The notes beneath the pieces are model-generated. The model worked only from the letters and a program-made list of their open reading frames with translations. It did no database searches and was not told the origin of the DNA. Source: a virus. Taken from it: 42,248 nt of DNA. Position numbers and translations under genes: made by a program. The DNA lies in IMG/VR virus record IMGVR_UViG_3300034683_000177, positions 1 through 42,248 of that record. One strand, written 5' to 3'. This document shows, in pieces, positions 1 to 7,805 of this stretch. Numbering within the stretch: position 1 is the first letter of the stretch; every line of letters begins with the position of its first letter.

Positions 1-1
1 T

Positions 2-97
2 GAGTATGTAAGAAATAACAACAAGAAAGAAACTGAAACTTATAATTTACTGAAAAATTATTTAAGAATTATTGGAACAGATTTAGTGGACAAATAA
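2..97 (+). CDS. C-terminal end of an unidentified protein (partial)
   Basis: An open frame enters from the left edge and ends with TAA at 95-97. The 31 visible residues end in LRIIGTDLVDK and are Lys/Asn-rich, as in the phage genes further right. No family can be recognised from so little. It lies on the same strand as the 1784-11635 cluster and was probably the preceding gene of that operon. The IscB element starts about 35 bases after its stop, so the element sits between genes and does not visibly break this one. Confidence 0.5.
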   Translation, partial: EYVRNNNKKETETYNLLKNYLRIIGTDLVDK

Positions 98-111
98 AAG
101 AACTAGTTCAC

Positions 112-395
112 TTGGTGTATGTATTAAGTCAACTACCCACCGCCTATAGAGGTGGGGGCTTGTAGAAAAACAAGCTTGGTTGATTAGCCTCAGCCACGAC
201 CGAAAGGTTACGGGGCTACGTTACAGTAGAATACATAGGCACCATGGAATGCTCCACAAGTTCCATGCTCTGCGGACAATGGTTAAACATCTCTGAGGGG
301 TAGGAGAAGTGCTGTTGTCATTAAAACCTACTGTAACATTGGCGAAGTGGACTTACAGGCTTTTTAGCCTGACTTACCTTTAAAGGAGGTTTAAA
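112..395 (+). ncRNA. IscB omega-RNA (HEARO) with 5' guide region
   Basis: This non-coding stretch directly upstream of iscB folds well by eye. Visible helices are: a GGTGGG hairpin (136-156); CTTGT/ACAAG (159-163 with 169-173); ACC-GAAA-GGT (about 219-228 region start); a perfect 9-bp long-range pairing TTACAGTAG (221-229) with CTACTGTAA (328-336); CATGGAA/TTCCATG (243-249 with 261-267); and CAGGCT-TTTT-AGCCTG (356-371). The region is also more GC-rich than its surroundings. HEARO/omega-RNA is known to lie just upstream of iscB and to carry its guide at the 5' end, copied from DNA flanking the element. The native guide should therefore be the bases immediately left of about position 131. The 5' boundary is inferred. 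Confidence 0.8.
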
Positions 396-1745
396 ATGGT
401 ATATGTAATATCAATTGATGGAAAATCTTTAATGCCTACCAAAAGGCATGGTAAAGTTAGAAGACTACTTAAGCAAGGACTTGCTAAAGTAGTTAAAGTT
501 AAACCTTTTACTATTCAGCTTTTATATGATACTACTACCTATACACAAGATATTACACTTGGTATAGATAGTGGGTATAACCATATAGGTTTTTCAGCTA
601 TAACTGAAAAGAAGGAACTTATATCTGGTGAAGTTAAACTAAGAAACGATATATCTGAACTTATCAAGAAAAGAAGGATGTATCGTAGAATTAGACGCAA
701 TAGGCTTAGATATAGAAAACCTAAGTTTAACAATAGAGTATCTTCTAAAAAAGAGGGTTGGTTAGCGCCCTCTATTAAACACAAGTTAGATTCTCATGTT
801 AGGTTTATTAATTATCTTAAAAAGATATTGCCTATAGCTAACATAGTTGTAGAAGTGGCAAATTTTGATACTCATAAACTTAAAAACCCAAACGTAGTTG
901 GTAAAGGTTATCAACAAGGTGAACAACAAGATTTTTGGAATGTAAGAGAATACGTTCTGTATAGGGATAATTACACTTGCCAACTATGTGGCAAGAAAAA
1001 CACCATACTTGAGGTACATCATATAGGCTATTGGAAACAAGATAGAACAGATAGACCAGGCAATCTAATAACATTATGCACCAAATGCCACAATCCTAAT
1101 AATCATAAAGAGGGAGGTAAATTGTATGGGATGAAGCCTGTTCAAAAACCATTAAAAGACGCAACATTTATGTCTACTATAAGATGGAAATTGGTCAATG
1201 CGCTGATGTGTGACTACACTTACGGTTATATTACAAAATCCAAAAGAGTAAGTCTTGGTTTGGAAAAAACACATTATAACGATGCATTTTGCATAGCAGG
1301 TGGTAATAACCAAGAAAGAATAGAACCTATATACTTTGAACAAATAAGAAGAAATAATCGTTCACTTGAGAAGTTCTACGATGCAAAATACACTGACATA
1401 AGAGATAATTCTACTAAAACAGGGCAAGAACTTTTCTGTGGTAGACGAACACGAAACAAAAACTCAAACGAAGAAAACCTTCGTAAGTATCGTGGAACTA
1501 AAAAGTCAAGTGGAAGAAGAAGTATCCGTAAGCAAAGATATTCTTATCAGCCTAAGGATATTGTTATATACCAAGGGGAAAAATATACTGTTAAAGGTAT
1601 ACAAAACAAGGGCGATTATATTAGATTAGTAGAATTAACTAAACCAGTTAAAACTAATTTAGTTAAGCCTTATATATTTAGGAAAGGATTATGTGTGCTA
1701 TAGGTGCAATTCATCCCCCACCTATAGAGGTGGGAGTCTTCTTGC
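131..1745 (+). mobile_element. IS200/IS605-type element carrying IscB, no transposase (ends approximate)
   Basis: The left part has a hairpin with stem CCCACC/GGTGGG (136-141 with 151-156). The right part has a hairpin CCCACCT-ATAG-AGGTGGG at 1717-1734. Both share the identical 14 bases CCTATAGAGGTGGG (143-156 and 1721-1734). Subterminal hairpins at both ends are the hallmark of single-strand-transposing IS200/IS605 elements, the usual vehicles of IscB. No TnpA Y1 transposase is present, so the element would depend on one supplied in trans. TCAA at 128-131 next to the left hairpin is a plausible target tetranucleotide. Exact ends are inferred. Confidence 0.7.
396..1703 (+). CDS. iscB: IscB RNA-guided HNH/RuvC endonuclease
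   Basis: This is a full-length 435-residue IscB, the transposon-encoded ancestor of Cas9 that cuts DNA guided by omega-RNA. The N-terminal PLMP domain carries SLMPT (11-15). The RuvC domain is split: RuvC-I LGIDSG with D58, the arginine-rich bridge helix (about 90-110), RuvC-II VVEVANFD with E153, and RuvC-III THYNDA with H293 and D296. The inserted HNH domain has C195/C198, VHH (H208, H209) and C228/C231-H232. The C-terminal 380-412 region resembles the target-adjacent-motif-interacting domain. All catalytic residues are present, so it looks active. The start has a strong AAAGGAGG ribosome site ending about 9 bases upstream. It lies between the omega-RNA and the right-end hairpin. Confidence 0.93.
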   Translation: MVYVISIDGKSLMPTKRHGKVRRLLKQGLAKVVKVKPFTIQLLYDTTTYTQDITLGIDSGYNHIGFSAITEKKELISGEVKLRNDISELIKKRRMYRRIRRNRLRYRKPKFNNRVSSKKEGWLAPSIKHKLDSHVRFINYLKKILPIANIVVEVANFDTHKLKNPNVVGKGYQQGEQQDFWNVREYVLYRDNYTCQLCGKKNTILEVHHIGYWKQDRTDRPGNLITLCTKCHNPNNHKEGGKLYGMKPVQKPLKDATFMSTIRWKLVNALMCDYTYGYITKSKRVSLGLEKTHYNDAFCIAGGNNQERIEPIYFEQIRRNNRSLEKFYDAKYTDIRDNSTKTGQELFCGRRTRNKNSNEENLRKYRGTKKSSGRRSIRKQRYSYQPKDIVIYQGEKYTVKGIQNKGDYIRLVELTKPVKTNLVKPYIFRKGLCVL

Positions 1746-1783
1746 TATATTAATAGATAAAAAGATTTATACGGAGGTATTTT

Positions 1784-1993
1784 ATGAGAATGGCATTAAG
1801 AGAATTAAGAATGGGTACAATTTATGATTTATCAGATATTGACTATGATATTATTGAAAACTTAAATGAACATGTAAAAGTTATCAAAAGAGGCAACCAT
1901 TCCGTGGTTGTCTCTACTATTGGGTTGGAAAATGGAAAAGTAAAAGTCATGAAACCATTATTAGAAGAAAATGATAGACAACCATTAAGATAA
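1784..1993 (+). CDS. Small hypothetical protein (69 aa)
   Basis: A short, mixed alpha/beta-looking protein beginning MRMALRELRMG, with acidic and basic stretches and no membrane segment or cysteine motif. I do not recognise a family. The start is supported by GGAGG at 1773-1777, 6 bases before ATG. It is the first gene after the IscB element and is followed closely by the next gene on the same strand, so it probably opens what remains of a long plus-strand operon. The YDLSDIDYDIIENLNEHVKV segment may form a helix-strand unit. Confidence 0.75.
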   Translation: MRMALRELRMGTIYDLSDIDYDIIENLNEHVKVIKRGNHSVVVSTIGLENGKVKVMKPLLEENDRQPLR

Positions 1994-2009
1994 TAGGAGG
2001 GTATGATAA

Positions 2010-2534
2010 ATGATTACAATTACCAGACAATTTAGTATATATAGAAATATATTTTTAACATTTTTAGAACTATATATTATAACAATATTTACAGTATTAA
2101 CGTATAATAATATGTCAGGTACATCAACTAAAATAATTTCAATCTTATTTATATTTCAATCAATTTTAAATATTATAGTATATTTTACAATGAGTGAAAA
2201 GTACATAATGATACAGATGACTGATAATAATGTGGGTCATAGTGATATAATTATAAACTTATTTGAGATAGTATTATTAGGTTTAGCCCAACTAGGATGT
2301 GCAACATTCTTATTAACTACCAAATTTTATTTTGAAGGTTGTACATTAGGAATATATGCAATAACAAATTTAGGATATCATGATAAGATAATTAATATAT
2401 TCCAAGAAAACAAAAATGTATATTTTGCAAGTGCAGAAACAGTAAAAGATTATTACAAAATTATGATAAGTGAAAATTACAATAGAATGATTGAAAAAGA
2501 AGATACAGATAAAAAAGGGGAAAATAATGAATGA
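2010..2534 (+). CDS. Multi-pass membrane protein of unknown function
   Basis: 174 residues. The first two thirds are strongly hydrophobic: predicted membrane helices lie around residues 10-32, 42-62, 80-105 and possibly 105-120, followed by a hydrophilic charged C-terminal tail. The ribosome site AGGAGGG precedes the ATG. It overlaps the start of the next gene by 8 bases, indicating translational coupling. No signature of a known holin, superinfection-exclusion or transport family is visible. Its position four genes before an endolysin makes a lysis or membrane role conceivable, but that is only context. Confidence 0.75.
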   Translation: MITITRQFSIYRNIFLTFLELYIITIFTVLTYNNMSGTSTKIISILFIFQSILNIIVYFTMSEKYIMIQMTDNNVGHSDIIINLFEIVLLGLAQLGCATFLLTTKFYFEGCTLGIYAITNLGYHDKIINIFQENKNVYFASAETVKDYYKIMISENYNRMIEKEDTDKKGENNE

Positions 2535-3003
2535 AACAAATCATATTGAAAAATTAAAATTGAGTTTATTTGATAAAATAACTTATCCTTTTTATAGACT
2601 TAAAATTAATATTAAAGATTGGATATGTTTCATAAAAGCTTCTTGGAAATTTAGAAAGATATTAAAAGGATATACTGAAGCATTTGATTTTGTAATACCA
2701 ATAATGTTCTTTTATGAATCATTATTTGATTTACAAAAAACTTTAAATTTAAATAAAGATTTAATTGAATATAATAAAGAAAGTATGTTAGTATTAAGTC
2801 AAACACTGAGGTCATTAAGAAGATTGACAAATGAAAACCATTTTAAAATAGCAGAATGGTTAATAGAGAGACAAAATAAACATACCGGAGATGAAACATT
2901 TAGCTATATATGTGAAATAGAAGATCGATTGATAACAAAAGATTTAACTAGAGTTTTCAACAATCCACAAGTTGCAAAACACTTACCATATTGGTGGTGC
3001 TAA
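2527..3003 (+). CDS. Hypothetical protein (158 aa)
   Basis: I chose the ATG at 2527 rather than the upstream in-frame ATG at 2491 because AGGGG sits 6 bases before it. The start overlaps the stop of the preceding membrane-protein gene. The product is mostly helical and charged, with a moderately hydrophobic patch near residues 50-65 (FVIPIMFFYES) and an unusual aromatic/Cys C-terminus (PYWWC). No family is recognised. The tight overlap suggests co-translation with, and perhaps function alongside, the membrane protein. Confidence 0.7.
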   Translation: MNETNHIEKLKLSLFDKITYPFYRLKINIKDWICFIKASWKFRKILKGYTEAFDFVIPIMFFYESLFDLQKTLNLNKDLIEYNKESMLVLSQTLRSLRRLTNENHFKIAEWLIERQNKHTGDETFSYICEIEDRLITKDLTRVFNNPQVAKHLPYWWC

Positions 3004-3036
3004 ATATTAAAAGAACAATTAAAAAAGGAGGATTTT

Positions 3037-3792
3037 ATGATGCTAAACCCAGGAGATAGATTTATAGGAGATCTAAGTAGAAAATTAATTGAGAATGATA
3101 CTAAAGAAATAAAAAATAATTACAAAGAAATCAATATAATTAATAATCCAGAGTTAACAACAAAAATTTTAAAAATTAATAATTATGATAAGATTACGAG
3201 ATTGAAACTAATTAATGAATCTACCAATAAACAAATAGACACTTCTGATATCTATATATTATTAGAAAATAAAAAGATTAAGCAAATGGAAAGTGATTCA
3301 ATCGTCATAGATTTTGATACCCCAGTAGAAAAAGAATATGGAAATAAAACAACTTTTGAACTGAGGTTTAAAATTAATGATAAGTTGATTATTGATGAAA
3401 TATTATCAAATAGGAGTGTTACTATATTTTCATCCTATATAGATAAAGATGTATTGATAACATTTGCCAAAACAAAAGAATTCACAATGAAAGAATTAAA
3501 GAAAACGTTGGGGAAAAATAGTTCCTTAAATTCAATATTAAAAATAGCATCAACAATTAAATATTCTGATAATTTGCAACTAACATCTAAAAGTAAGGAG
3601 TTGATAATAACAAATCAATATTTAAATTCAACAAAGTTTATGAATTGTGAGACTTATAAGGATGTATTTAAAGTAGCAAAAGAAATTTATGAAGCATCAA
3701 TTGATGTTAATTATATTAAGAGTATACTATTATTTACAAATGAAATGTATCAAATGATGCAACAGGATCTAGAAGACAAAAGAGAGGTTTAG
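3037..3792 (+). CDS. Hypothetical phage protein (251 aa)
   Basis: Begins with two consecutive ATG codons (3037 and 3040) behind a strong AAGGAGG site. The sequence is Asn/Lys/Ile-rich, with beta-strand-like segments in the middle (about 60-150, e.g. DSIVIDFDTPVEKEYGNKTT) and a helical C-terminal third. No catalytic motif, signal peptide or membrane helix is visible. The beta-rich centre and its place in a cluster leading into hub and wedge genes would fit a structural or assembly role. Gene size and place resemble baseplate hub assembly factors of T4-like phages, but I cannot show homology. Confidence 0.7.
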   Translation: MMLNPGDRFIGDLSRKLIENDTKEIKNNYKEINIINNPELTTKILKINNYDKITRLKLINESTNKQIDTSDIYILLENKKIKQMESDSIVIDFDTPVEKEYGNKTTFELRFKINDKLIIDEILSNRSVTIFSSYIDKDVLITFAKTKEFTMKELKKTLGKNSSLNSILKIASTIKYSDNLQLTSKSKELIITNQYLNSTKFMNCETYKDVFKVAKEIYEASIDVNYIKSILLFTNEMYQMMQQDLEDKREV

Positions 3793-3794
3793 GT

Positions 3795-4424
3795 ATGTTT
3801 CCTAAAATATTTTTCCCAGAGATAGATTATTATACATCTTCATCATTATTAGGTGGGATATATGATCAACCTGTTAACAATAATATTCAACTCATAAATG
3901 AGGAGGATATTGTTATTAAAAACTCTATATTTAGATTATTATTTTGTGAACAATATGAATATGATGATTATGTTATAACAGTTAAAAATGTGAGGGATGA
4001 TATCAGAAAAATATATTTTAAAAAGAGTTATAGTTTATTAAGACAGTTAGAATTATATCCACCAGATAAATCAAAGGTTTACATCACATATCCAGATGGT
4101 GAAGACTTATTTAATTTTCAAGAAGATATATTTATATTAGATATTTTAAAAGATTTCAAAAAAGGTATTAGTGTTGATTTATCACAAATCAATTACGCTG
4201 ATTTAAGTGATTTTCAAAAATGTATATACACATTTATGAAATCTAGAATGGATTATACAAATAGCAGTAATCCATTTTACTACGATTCAACTATAATTGA
4301 TAATTTTAATAACAACACAAAAAAATCACCAAAAGATTTATTAGGATTATTAATATATAATAACCACCTGATTAACCTAGTAAACAGAATAAAAACCAGA
4401 ACAGATTTTTTATTTAACACATAA
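3795..4424 (+). CDS. Hypothetical phage protein (209 aa)
   Basis: Starts 2 bases after the preceding stop, with an AGAGAGG ribosome site inside the upstream gene, so the two are co-translated. Tyr/Phe/Asp-rich, with no cysteine motif, signal peptide or membrane segment. The N-terminus FPKIFFPEIDYYTSSSLLGG and an aromatic-rich body look structural. The C-terminal half is helical. No family recognised. By context it belongs with the structural/assembly genes of this operon. Confidence 0.7.
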   Translation: MFPKIFFPEIDYYTSSSLLGGIYDQPVNNNIQLINEEDIVIKNSIFRLLFCEQYEYDDYVITVKNVRDDIRKIYFKKSYSLLRQLELYPPDKSKVYITYPDGEDLFNFQEDIFILDILKDFKKGISVDLSQINYADLSDFQKCIYTFMKSRMDYTNSSNPFYYDSTIIDNFNNNTKKSPKDLLGLLIYNNHLINLVNRIKTRTDFLFNT

Positions 4425-4441
4425 AAAATTGGAGGTAAATT

Positions 4442-4711
4442 ATGATAACTTTAAAATCAATAATTATAGGAAAACTAATTTCATCAATTTTAGTAGTATT
4501 ATGTATATTATATTCAATTTGTAGCCCATTAATAGTTAAGAGTAATAATCCAATTCTTATAACAATACTTATATTCACCAATTTAATTGTATATTCATAT
4601 GCACTAACAATATCTACAAAAACAATAATTAATATAATAAAAACCGAACAAACAAAGAAAGTAATAAACAATGATAATGTCAAAGTATTTAAAGGAAGAA
4701 AAATATACTGA
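4442..4711 (+). CDS. Small membrane protein, two transmembrane helices
   Basis: 89 residues with two clear hydrophobic helices (about 8-28 and 38-60) and a short, basic C-terminal tail (about 65-89). The ribosome site GGAGG lies 7 bases before the ATG. An overlapping minus-strand frame of the same length is also hydrophobic but has no comparable context and is rejected. The gene ends the first part of the operon, right before a strong terminator, and is next to the endolysin gene. Size and topology are compatible with a holin (two-helix class), but no specific holin motif is seen, so this is only a possibility. Confidence 0.7.
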   Translation: MITLKSIIIGKLISSILVVLCILYSICSPLIVKSNNPILITILIFTNLIVYSYALTISTKTIINIIKTEQTKKVINNDNVKVFKGRKIY

Positions 4712-4712
4712 C

Positions 4713-4757
4713 AAAAGGGGAGCCAAGTGCTCTCCTTTTATTTCTTCATTTTTTTTT
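4713..4757 (+). terminator. Rho-independent terminator
   Basis: Stem AAAGGGGAGC (4714-4723), loop CAAGT, and GCTCTCCTTT (4729-4738): 10 base pairs with one G-U pair. A T-rich tract to about 4758 follows. It ends the transcript from the upstream cluster. Confidence 0.85.
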
Positions 4758-4774
4758 GCAATTTTTCAATATTT

Positions 4775-4791
4775 GAACAAATAAAAAATAA
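4775..4791 (+). promoter_or_regulatory. Candidate phage promoter motif
   Basis: GAACAAATAAAAAATAA lies right after the terminator and ends 19 bases before the endolysin start. It matches the motif found before most other transcription units in this window, in the sense orientation. Confidence 0.55.
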
Positions 4792-4809
4792 CAAAATGGA
4801 GGGCATATT

Positions 4810-5301
4810 ATGAAAATTGAAGATTTTAAAAAACTTCCTTATGGTCATTTTAAACCAACAGAAAACTGGGGAGATATTGAAAAAGTATCATTCGATTTAG
4901 TTGTAACCCTGGATAAATTCAGAGAACTGTTAGGACATCCTGTTTATATATCACCAGCAGAAGGAGCCGTATATGCCCCTGGTACTGGTCATGCTAAAAA
5001 TAGTGTTCACTACTTAGGATTAGCAGCGGATATATTTCCTAAAAGTAGTTTGCTCCAAGCTTTTATAATAGCGAATCAGATACCAGAAATTGGTGGTATT
5101 GGTGTTTATCCTTATTGGAAATGGGAAGCTAAAAAATTATATGGTGGATTACATTTAGATATAAGAAAATACGATAAGAGAAGATCATTATGGTGGAGAG
5201 ATAAGAAAGGTAATTATAGAGGATTTTTTACAGAAGAAGATACTAAAGACTTCTTTGATGCAATGTACGAACTAAATGAAATTTTTCGTAGCCTTTCCTA
5301 A
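4810..5301 (+). CDS. M15-family (DD-/LD-peptidase-like) endolysin
   Basis: 163 residues resembling the M15A peptidase fold that cleaves cell-wall peptide cross-links. The zinc-binding signature is SVHYLGLAADIF, with H67 and D74, followed by GGLHLDIR with H115 and D117. This is the usual H-x6-D ... H-x-D layout of the family. The length is that of a single catalytic domain: no separate cell-wall-binding domain, signal peptide or membrane segment, so release would rely on a holin. It is first after a terminator and promoter motif, with GGAGGG before the ATG. It may act in lysis or, given the baseplate genes downstream, as a virion-associated wall hydrolase. Confidence 0.8.
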   Translation: MKIEDFKKLPYGHFKPTENWGDIEKVSFDLVVTLDKFRELLGHPVYISPAEGAVYAPGTGHAKNSVHYLGLAADIFPKSSLLQAFIIANQIPEIGGIGVYPYWKWEAKKLYGGLHLDIRKYDKRRSLWWRDKKGNYRGFFTEEDTKDFFDAMYELNEIFRSLS

Positions 5302-5327
5302 CAAACTAAAAATTGGAGAGGTAAAAT

Positions 5328-6080
5328 GTGTATAAACAATATTTTTACAATAATGTAAAACATAGGATATTCTATAATTGTTTTTACTATGATATCAGAG
5401 CATGTGCATTACAAATTTTAAAAACAATGGGATATCTTAAAATACATAATAGTTTATCCAAGTTACCTAAAAATGAAAGAAACAAAAGAATTGGAACATT
5501 GTTAAAAAATAAAAGTTTATCAAAAGAATTCAATGAAAGAATAGTCTTAACAATTAATCAATTCATAGAAGATCATCATATTGATAAAGATGATATTTTA
5601 TTTATACAAAAGGATGGGATACTATTAAGAACGTTTGTAAAAGTTAAAAATGATTCAACTAAAATATATCCAGAATTACGAAATTTTTTCTCTTATATAA
5701 TATTTGGATATAAAAATGATATGTATCTAGCAAAGGATACAAATACAAATGAAACAATAATTAAGGGTGTTCTAAATAAAACTATAGGTTTAGAAAAATT
5801 TTTTACACAAAAATTAATGGTACAAGATATTAATAATTTTAAGTATATAAATAAATTAATTAATGATTTTTATATGTCAAATGATATAGAACTATTCCTA
5901 ATTGATAATAAGAAACAAAATACGTATGATTTAATACTTAAAGATTCTGTTATATCAATAACATATGATCAATACCAAATGTTTAATTTCAACTCATTAA
6001 TGCAAAAAATAGACAGACACATTTATTTCATTAATTTAATTGAACCATTTATGAATACAATAATAAGAAATAACATTTAG
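5328..6080 (+). CDS. Conserved-looking phage protein with polymerase-like DI and KDG motifs (function unknown)
   Basis: The start is GTG at 5328. An overlapping ATG at 5326 leads only to an 11-codon frame, and GGAGAGG precedes. The 250-residue product has a segment FYYDIRACALQIL (about 19-31), then a helical region, then DILFIQKDGILLRTF (about 89-103). The spacing and hydrophobic context recall acidic palm motifs A and C of nucleic acid polymerases, but no diagnostic YPS or DTD motif is present, so this is speculation. The rest is Asn/Ile/Lys-rich without clear features. It lies between the endolysin and a hub-like protein. Confidence 0.65.
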   Translation: MYKQYFYNNVKHRIFYNCFYYDIRACALQILKTMGYLKIHNSLSKLPKNERNKRIGTLLKNKSLSKEFNERIVLTINQFIEDHHIDKDDILFIQKDGILLRTFVKVKNDSTKIYPELRNFFSYIIFGYKNDMYLAKDTNTNETIIKGVLNKTIGLEKFFTQKLMVQDINNFKYINKLINDFYMSNDIELFLIDNKKQNTYDLILKDSVISITYDQYQMFNFNSLMQKIDRHIYFINLIEPFMNTIIRNNI

Positions 6081-6093
6081 GAGGCAATAATTT

Positions 6094-6528
6094 ATGAACA
6101 AAGGTTTTCAAAAATTAAAAGAATTAAAAGAACAAAATAGAATAATAGATATTTTAGAAAATATTCGAATATCATTTTCTTTAAAGCTTCAAAATAATAC
6201 CATTAAAGATATAGAGTTTATCATTGATACTATGTTAGAAAGAGTAATATCATTTAAAGATTTTAATGTTGTTGTTACTATAAATGATTTTATAATCAAG
6301 TGTGTAACTGAGTTCCTAGAAAAACAAAAGAGTACCATAATAAAAAATAGCCTGGACAACGGTGGACATAGGGTATTACAAGAAGAAAATGGTAAAGGTA
6401 TAACTTTTATTATTAGTAATGAAATAAATGAATTTTACAATAGTAATTTGGAAACATTGCTAAATATTGTAAATAATAAAATTGATGAGAATTCAAATAA
6501 GAAAACTCAAATAAAACGTCTAATTTAA
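6094..6528 (+). CDS. Hypothetical helical protein (144 aa)
   Basis: Strong AGGAGG site before the ATG and a 13-base gap from the previous gene. The product is predicted largely alpha-helical, highly charged at the N-terminus (KLKELKEQNRIIDILENIR), with a short Gly-containing interruption (DNGGHRVLQEENGKG, about 89-103) before a last helix. No catalytic residues or membrane segments. Its place directly before the hub-like gene suggests a small tail or baseplate assembly factor, by context only. Confidence 0.65.
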   Translation: MNKGFQKLKELKEQNRIIDILENIRISFSLKLQNNTIKDIEFIIDTMLERVISFKDFNVVVTINDFIIKCVTEFLEKQKSTIIKNSLDNGGHRVLQEENGKGITFIISNEINEFYNSNLETLLNIVNNKIDENSNKKTQIKRLI

Positions 6529-6542
6529 ATGAGATTTGAAAT

Positions 6543-7790
6543 ATGCCTATAAATATCCAGAAAGAGCCACAATATCATATATCATGTAAAATAAATGATA
6601 TTGATATGACTTCTGAATTGATGGCAGTTAAAATATTAAGATTATTCGACTCCCCCTACTCTGTATATGTCCTAAAATTTAAAACAGATACAGACAAAAG
6701 AAAATTCTTTGATAATATAAACCCAGAAATGACAATAACTTTAAACATTCAAGTATTTTTAGAACAGCCTAATCCTAGTACAATATGGGAAGTAAAGCTA
6801 GCATATATTTTAGATGAATCAGAATTACCATATAAATACAATACTTATAACCAAGAATCTGATAAACAAATAGTTTGGTCTGAGTTAACAATCTTAGCAA
6901 TTCCATTACAAAGTTTAAAATCTTGTATCACTCCGTTACAAAACCAAATATTTTTTAACAAAACTCTTCAATCTATTATAGAAAATATCAAAACAGATAC
7001 AATTGATTATGTTACCCCAATAGAAAATAACAATACTATTGATCAATATATCATAGAAAAACAATCATTTATGAAAGAAATTGATAAATTAAATTTTTAC
7101 TATGGATTATATAAAGGTCCTTACTTTAAATTTCATAATGAATTCACAAATAGTTGGAAATTGGGAAGTTTGACTAAATCTTTTAATATACAACCATATA
7201 TAGAAATGGAATTTGTTAGTATTAACTCATTTAATAAAGAATATGATTCAAAAGTAATAGAGTCATTTGGCCAAGAAACAGGTGAATACTTTTACACAAC
7301 AGATAATATATCATTAGAAAACGCGACTGCTAAATATGTAACAAAGGAATCATTTAATATAAGATATGTTACATACCCAAAAGATAAATTATACAATGAA
7401 AATAAATTCAATTTACAAACAGATATCTTACAACAACATGCACCAATTGATAAAAGTCTTGATCTAAAAATAAATTCAATATTAAAACAAAAGTATAAAA
7501 ATTATTTTGATCATCTTGGTTTTGAATATGATAATACATTATTTACAAACTATATAACAAACAAAACAAAAGACTTAAGTTCTATTGTTATCTCATTAAA
7601 AAAATTAATAGATTTACAGTATATGTGGCCGGGCAGAATAGTAATGTTCAAAACAAAACATATGAGATATATAAAATTAACTGGTAAATATTTTATAAAT
7701 AATATAGATATTGAATTTACAAGAGCAGATACACAAACTTGGCAGAGTAGAACAAATTTAAAATTATCGAGAACTAATACAGAATTTTAA
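6543..7790 (+). CDS. Putative baseplate hub-like structural protein
   Basis: 415 residues, beta-rich, without enzymatic motifs. The C-terminal third has the pattern PGRIVMFKTKHMRYIKLTGK followed by beta-strands ending DIEFTRADTQTWQS. This resembles the end of gpD/gp27-like hub proteins, where a small beta-barrel precedes a domain boundary. It lies in the usual place upstream of a gp6-like wedge gene. The ribosome site is weak (GAGATTTG), unlike its neighbours, and the gene starts 14 bases after the previous stop, so coupling may help expression. The hub assignment rests on pattern and context and is not certain; a tail-spike-associated or other baseplate protein is the alternative. Confidence 0.5.
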   Translation: MPINIQKEPQYHISCKINDIDMTSELMAVKILRLFDSPYSVYVLKFKTDTDKRKFFDNINPEMTITLNIQVFLEQPNPSTIWEVKLAYILDESELPYKYNTYNQESDKQIVWSELTILAIPLQSLKSCITPLQNQIFFNKTLQSIIENIKTDTIDYVTPIENNNTIDQYIIEKQSFMKEIDKLNFYYGLYKGPYFKFHNEFTNSWKLGSLTKSFNIQPYIEMEFVSINSFNKEYDSKVIESFGQETGEYFYTTDNISLENATAKYVTKESFNIRYVTYPKDKLYNENKFNLQTDILQQHAPIDKSLDLKINSILKQKYKNYFDHLGFEYDNTLFTNYITNKTKDLSSIVISLKKLIDLQYMWPGRIVMFKTKHMRYIKLTGKYFINNIDIEFTRADTQTWQSRTNLKLSRTNTEF

Positions 7791-7805
7791 TAAGGAGTAG
7801 ATTTG

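Noticed and set aside
4414-4683. 89-codon hydrophobic minus-strand frame
   Set aside because: It overlaps the plus-strand membrane protein, which has the ribosome site, operon context and terminator. Hydrophobicity on both strands is due to AT-rich codons.
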